Below, piece after piece: positions 60,626-64,000 of a DNA stretch of 64,000 nt. The first letter of the stretch is position 1. The number at the start of each line of letters is the position of its first letter. The DNA comes from Hanleya hanleyi. Lineage: Eukaryota > Mollusca > Polyplacophora > Lepidopleurida > Hanleyidae. The translations under genes were made by a program, and so were the position numbers. The stretch is from NCBI GenBank assembly GCA_036873755.1, contig JAVTVY010018773.1:1-64000 (forward strand), written 5' to 3'. The notes under the pieces are model-generated. The model was given only the letters and a program-made list of their open reading frames with translations. It was not told the origin of the DNA and did not search any database.

Positions 60626-60631
60626 ACTGTC

Positions 60632-60639
60632 TATAAAAG
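60632..60639 (+). promoter_or_regulatory. TATA box of the C2H2 gene
   Basis: TATAAAAG lies 53 bp before the ATG at 60685, implying transcription start near 60662. This favours the 60685 ATG over a non-ATG start upstream. Confidence 0.6.
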
Positions 60640-60684
60640 CAAGTGTATTGCCAAAACACGCACATTCGACGTTCAACCATCAAT

Positions 60685-61284
60685 ATGGCTTATACTTGCT
60701 CTGAGTGCCAACGCACCTTCACCAGACGTTACGATATGATGCGACACGAGAAAAATATACATGGGATTGAAGACTCCGAGGCACAAGAAGCCGATACAGA
60801 AATTGATGAGAGTCTATCTACTGATAAGGAGAGCTTGACCTCAAATAGTCAGCCTACATCCCAGGAAAGTGAGATTGCTGAGAGTCTATATACTGATACG
60901 CAGAGCTTCACCTCAGATAGTCAGCCTACATACCAGGAAAGTGAGGCAGAACATTCCTTCTGGGATCGTATTGTGACAGCAGCTATCAATACTCATGCTG
61001 CAGCGATCGGGAACGCCGGACAGGATAACTTACAACAGGCGTACACCCAAATGTGCCCCTGCATCAGGAAAACAGCCATGACGATCTAAGAACAGTATAC
61101 CTTACTACCGCTTGAAATGAAAGGCGACCCCACGCACAGGTCCATCATGAAGACCAAGCGTCACTTGGAAGAGGATATGGGGCTACCGCCCACTGAGGCC
61201 CTGGAAAATGCGGTCAGGATGCGCAAACAACTCTTTCGGGACATGCTGCCCAAACAATATCCAGGCCTGCCCGACGACGATTAG
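60685..61284 (+). pseudogene. C2H2 zinc-finger protein of the foldback element, interrupted by one in-frame stop
   Basis: ATG at 60685 begins MAYTCSECQRTF; the single C2H2 finger is C-x2-C-x12-H-x4-H (TCSEC..MMRHEKNIH), near residues 5-26. Next come two acidic Ser/Thr-rich repeats (ESLSTDKESLTSNSQPT, ESLYTDTQSFTSDSQPT; about 45-90), then a helical part (SFWDRIVTAAINTHAAAIGN). A TAA at 61087-61089 interrupts the frame, which reopens without shift and continues through GDPTHRSIMKTKRHLEEDMG and TEALENAVRMRKQLFRDML to TAG at 61282-61284, ~199 codons in all. The stop may be a recent mutation or readthrough site, or the second part may be separate from its own ATG (61117). TATAAAAG at 60632 and AATAAA at 61336 bracket it. 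A DNA-binding regulator or capsid-like role is possible; I do not recognise a named family. Confidence 0.6.
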
Positions 61285-61335
61285 GTCACACCGAGCAAAG
61301 ATGAAAGTTTCTGAAACGGATGTACTGGACGGGAG

Positions 61336-61341
61336 AATAAA
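61336..61341 (+). terminator. Poly(A) signal of the C2H2 gene
   Basis: AATAAA 52 bp after the TAG stop, followed within ~10 bp by a run of ten or more A. Confidence 0.5.
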
Positions 61342-61429
61342 CCATATGAAAAAAAAAAACATGTTGTTGATGTTCTCTCATCTCTCATCCTTGTTGTTGT
61401 TGTGTTTCTTTCATTTGTGTATATCATGG

Positions 61430-61580
61430 CGTCAAGGCGTTATGCTAGGGCGTTAAGGCGTAACGACGGGCGTTAATGCGTAACGACGGGAGCTCGGAGC
61501 TCGGGGATGGAGTAGTCGGGACCTCGGAGCTCGGGGATGAGGCAGGCAGGAGCTCGGAGCTCGGAGTTCGGGGCCCCAAA
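61430..61580. repeat. GCGTTAAGGCG repeats and GAGCTCGGAGCTCGGGGATG repeats, right of gene
   Basis: GGCGTTAAGGCGTAACGACG repeats like those at 60375-60625 are followed by three short repeats of CTCGGAGCTCGGGGATG, dense in GAGCTC palindromes. Confidence 0.7.
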
Positions 61581-62744
61581 ATTGTTGCTTTCTATACTAC
61601 TCATAAATGTAAGATGAGGACCCGGATGTAAAACTGATACCCCACACGGTCCATTTGACCAGATATGGGCCCTCAATCACTCAACAAACCTCCACGAATC
61701 CCCAGAATGCCTGCTTTCTATACTACGGCCAGCGCAAAATGATGGAAACGGACGATACATTAGTCCAGTCGGATCCCACTCACAAACAAAAATTACCACC
61801 CCCCATACCCCATACAGGCATTTTCCCGTATATTGTATAATACAAGCCCCTATTGTGGAGGTAAAGTCCGTGTTACGCTTTTTATATTTTCGGGGACAAA
61901 TCCGCATTTTACATGCACCCACCCATGACTTGATAGGCAGATCCCGATAAGCCAGGGACCGATATTCGCCCTTTTGGACAGGGTTGATAGGAGTTTTCCC
62001 CTATTGTAGGGGTAAAGTCCGTGTTCCGCTTTTTATATTTTCGGGGACAATCCGCATTTTACATGCACCCACACTTCGATAGGCCCGGTACCGATATTAG
62101 CCCTTTTGAACAAGGTTGATATGGGGTTTCCTCTATTGTAGTGGGAAAGTCCGTGTTCCACTTTTTATATTTTCGGGACAAATCCTCATTTTACATACAC
62201 CCACCCATGACTTGATAGGCAGACCCCGATAAGCCCGGGGACCGATATTAGCCCTTTTGGACAAGGTTGATAGGGGTTTTCCTCTATTGTAGGGGTGAAG
62301 TCCGTGTTCCGCTTTTTATATTTTCGGGACAAATCCTAAATTTACATACACCCACTCCCCCACCCTACCTCTCTCACCCCGATAAGCCCGGGGACCGATA
62401 TTAGCCCTTTGGAATAGAGTCGATAGGAGTATATTCTAGGGTAAAGTCCGTGTTCCGTATTTTATATCTGAAGAAATTTTACATGCACCCACTCTGCCTC
62501 TAGAGGGCAGCACCATCGATGCCAAAGGGGAATCCCCTTTTTGTTTGTGGTCACCGATGAACAGGTCAGTACATGCATTCCTATCATTCAATATGACCTT
62601 GAACTATCACGTGATCTCCCCGTGATGGAAACCCCCAAATACAAGTCAGTACATGCATCCCATAAATGGTAATATAGATTTAATATGCATTCCTAGTACC
62701 CGTCCTCTGCATGGCAGAACTGCACAACCCAGAACAAGTCTGGA

Positions 62745-63080
62745 CATGCCTTGATCTCGGGGAGCCAGGTGTTCGGCACGTGAGCTCACTCACGTAGACG
62801 CCAGACCAGGTGTTCACGGTCGCCGCAACATTGTAGCGAACGTGCAACATTGTTGCAATTCGGGGAGCCAGGTGTTCGGCACGTGACAACCCCAAGCAGA
62901 CGACAGCGAAATTCTGGCGGGAAAAACCCCCACAGACAGTACATGGCCTATCATGTTCCCACGGACCTCACCGAAAAGACACGGACGTACCCTTCGCACC
63001 TCACCGAAAAAACACGAAAGTGAACGACATTGTAGGGAAAAACCCCACAGACAGGTCAGTACATGTCCTATCAGGTTCAC
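62745..63080. repeat. Short dispersed duplications
   Basis: GGGGAGCCAGGTGTTCGGCA occurs at 62759 and 62864. ACAGTACATGGCCTATCATG (62937) and TCAGTACATGTCCTATCAGG (63056) form a pair, each preceded by a GGGAAAAACCCC(A)CAGACAG-like sequence. No gene is supported. Confidence 0.65.
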
Positions 63081-63904
63081 AGGTCACGCCCCATTCAGCC
63101 AGACCGGAAGTGACGTCATACCGCACGTGATGGGAAAAACCCTAGCCCTAACATGTCTAAACATGATCCAAGGTCAAAGACAAGATGAAAGGATACAGGT
63201 CAACTCAAGTGCACTCATTTACCTTTGACCTCTGTCACGTGATATGCAAATTTCTGAGATCAAAGGTCAACTAGAGGGTTTATACTGTCTATATACTACT
63301 CACATACATACTGGATCAGATCATTATAATATAATATGGTTTGTCATGAATGAGTGCTTTTTGTCAGTTGATACTGCTTTAAAATTTATTCCGTCTTTTA
63401 ATTTCAATGCTATATTCGGTGTTTCGATATGACCATGGGGGAGGGGGTGGTGATGGACACACATTCACATTCATAATGGCTGGGGTTTTTTTAGCCGATA
63501 GAGTTGATCGTATTTAGAACTCAGTGCGCAGTATGTTTGCAAATATGGAATGTTCGCCTGGCATAGAGAGGGATATTGTTTGATGCGTCACGATCCAAAA
63601 GACACGTTTGCTACTTTGATTGTTTCAAGTTAGGTGTTCACCAACCGTTACATCGAAAAGCGTCACGTTGATGTTTTCATTTTCAAAGACATTGCTATTG
63701 TCGAAATAGAAACATGAACGGGACGATTTTCGATGTAACGGTTGGAATGATAAGACAAACATGGTTAAATTTTAATTGCGGCAGGAATTGCGCATATTTC
63801 ATCATTGACAAAACTACCTGGCTATTCAATATTCCCAACAAAAAATCAAATCATTATAGTATAATAGGGTTTGTCAAGAATAAGTGCTTTGGGTCTAGGA
63901 CAGT

Positions 63905-63985
63905 TCCCCACTCGGAGAGTTTCCAACTGGACATTTCCCCACTCGGACATTTCCACACTCGGACATTTCCCCTCTCGGACAACTC
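63905..63985. repeat. ~17-bp tandem repeat CACTCGGACATTTCCCC
   Basis: About five degenerate copies at the window edge (CCACTCGGAGAG, CCACTCGGACATTTCC, CACTCGGACATTTCCCC, CTCTCGGACAACTCCCC). The array may continue beyond the window. Confidence 0.85.
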
Positions 63986-64000
63986 CCCACTTTGAATTTA

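Larger units (their letters stand above)
59899..62495 (+). mobile_element. Foldback element with mirror-ordered tandem-repeat arms and a C2H2 gene, ~2.6 kb
   Basis: The left arm (59901-60372) consists of ~150-bp units starting CTAATATCGGT at 59901, 60054 and 60205, with a shortened unit at 60350. The right arm (61850-62495) is its reverse complement with CCGATATTAG/CCGATATTCG at ~61959, 62091, 62242 and 62395. Distinctive variants (for example GTGAGAGAGGTAGGGTGGGG, only in the outermost units, and ACCGGGCCTATCGAAGTG, only in the inner ones) appear in mirror order. Each unit contains CCCGAAAATATAAAAAGCGG. Between the arms lie GCGTTAAGGCG repeats and an intronless gene. No target duplication is found, because the outer edges are degenerate. 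Confidence 0.75.

Overview
The window is eukaryotic, intergenic-type DNA dominated by mobile elements and tandem repeats. Coding blocks are split by introns with GT..AG boundaries, there are TATA boxes and AATAAA signals, and no bacterial operons. Several features point to a marine lophotrochozoan, most likely a mollusc. These are short GTGAGTGAGT..ACGTCG..TTTCAACAAT..CACGACG SINE-like sequences of the kind common in mollusc genomes, ATGGCNGCC-bearing degenerate arrays ending in a GGACGGACAGAC tract, and repeat arrays rich in TGACCT. The species is not determined. No single-copy host gene could be identified with certainty.

Layout. 1-16187: three head-to-tail copies of a ~5.87 kb unit (two full, one truncated). 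Each copy carries a 63-bp tandem repeat, a ~490 bp inverted-repeat element and a foldback; copies 1 and 2 also carry a SINE-like insertion that copy 3 lacks. 16188-19568: old degenerate repeats. 19572-25361: a complete 5.79 kb DNA transposon with terminal inverted repeats, a 3-bp duplication (AAC) and one uninterrupted 1530-codon gene. The protein combines zinc-binding N-terminal modules, a transposase-like middle, an XPG/FEN1-like nuclease region and a CXC tail, so it is Academ-like. 25658-25745: 5S rRNA-derived sequence. 27407-31079: an LTR element lacking pol, on the minus strand. 33700-35045: three 73-bp repeats full of TTACGTAA sites, a TATA box, a possible short first exon, then 323-bp tandem repeats. 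35620-42740: several satellite-like arrays. 43085-43848: a near-perfect 764-bp foldback element with a 10-bp target duplication (Mutator-like). 44671-52310: a 7.64 kb transposon flanked by TTAA, with a five-exon gene of ~999 codons joining a Mutator-like DDE transposase, a YqaJ (lambda-exonuclease-like) nuclease and a C-terminal Tudor/chromo-like module. It is broken by one frameshift. 55213-57826: a hAT-like MITE next to a decayed Penelope-type reverse transcriptase that is followed by a small membrane-protein ORF. 59899-62495: an unusual foldback element whose arms are mirror-ordered ~150-bp tandem repeats around a TATA-driven, intronless C2H2 zinc-finger gene. 62500-64000: short repeats.

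How the parts relate. The three protein-coding DNA elements each seem to carry their own mobilisation or regulatory gene. The two large ones pair a transposase-like domain with a second, unrelated nuclease fold (XPG-like in one, YqaJ-like in the other), which is the most interesting theme of the window. The C2H2 foldback element and the RT plus membrane-ORF element are the ones I least recognise as described types. All family assignments are from reading motifs by eye; no searches were run.
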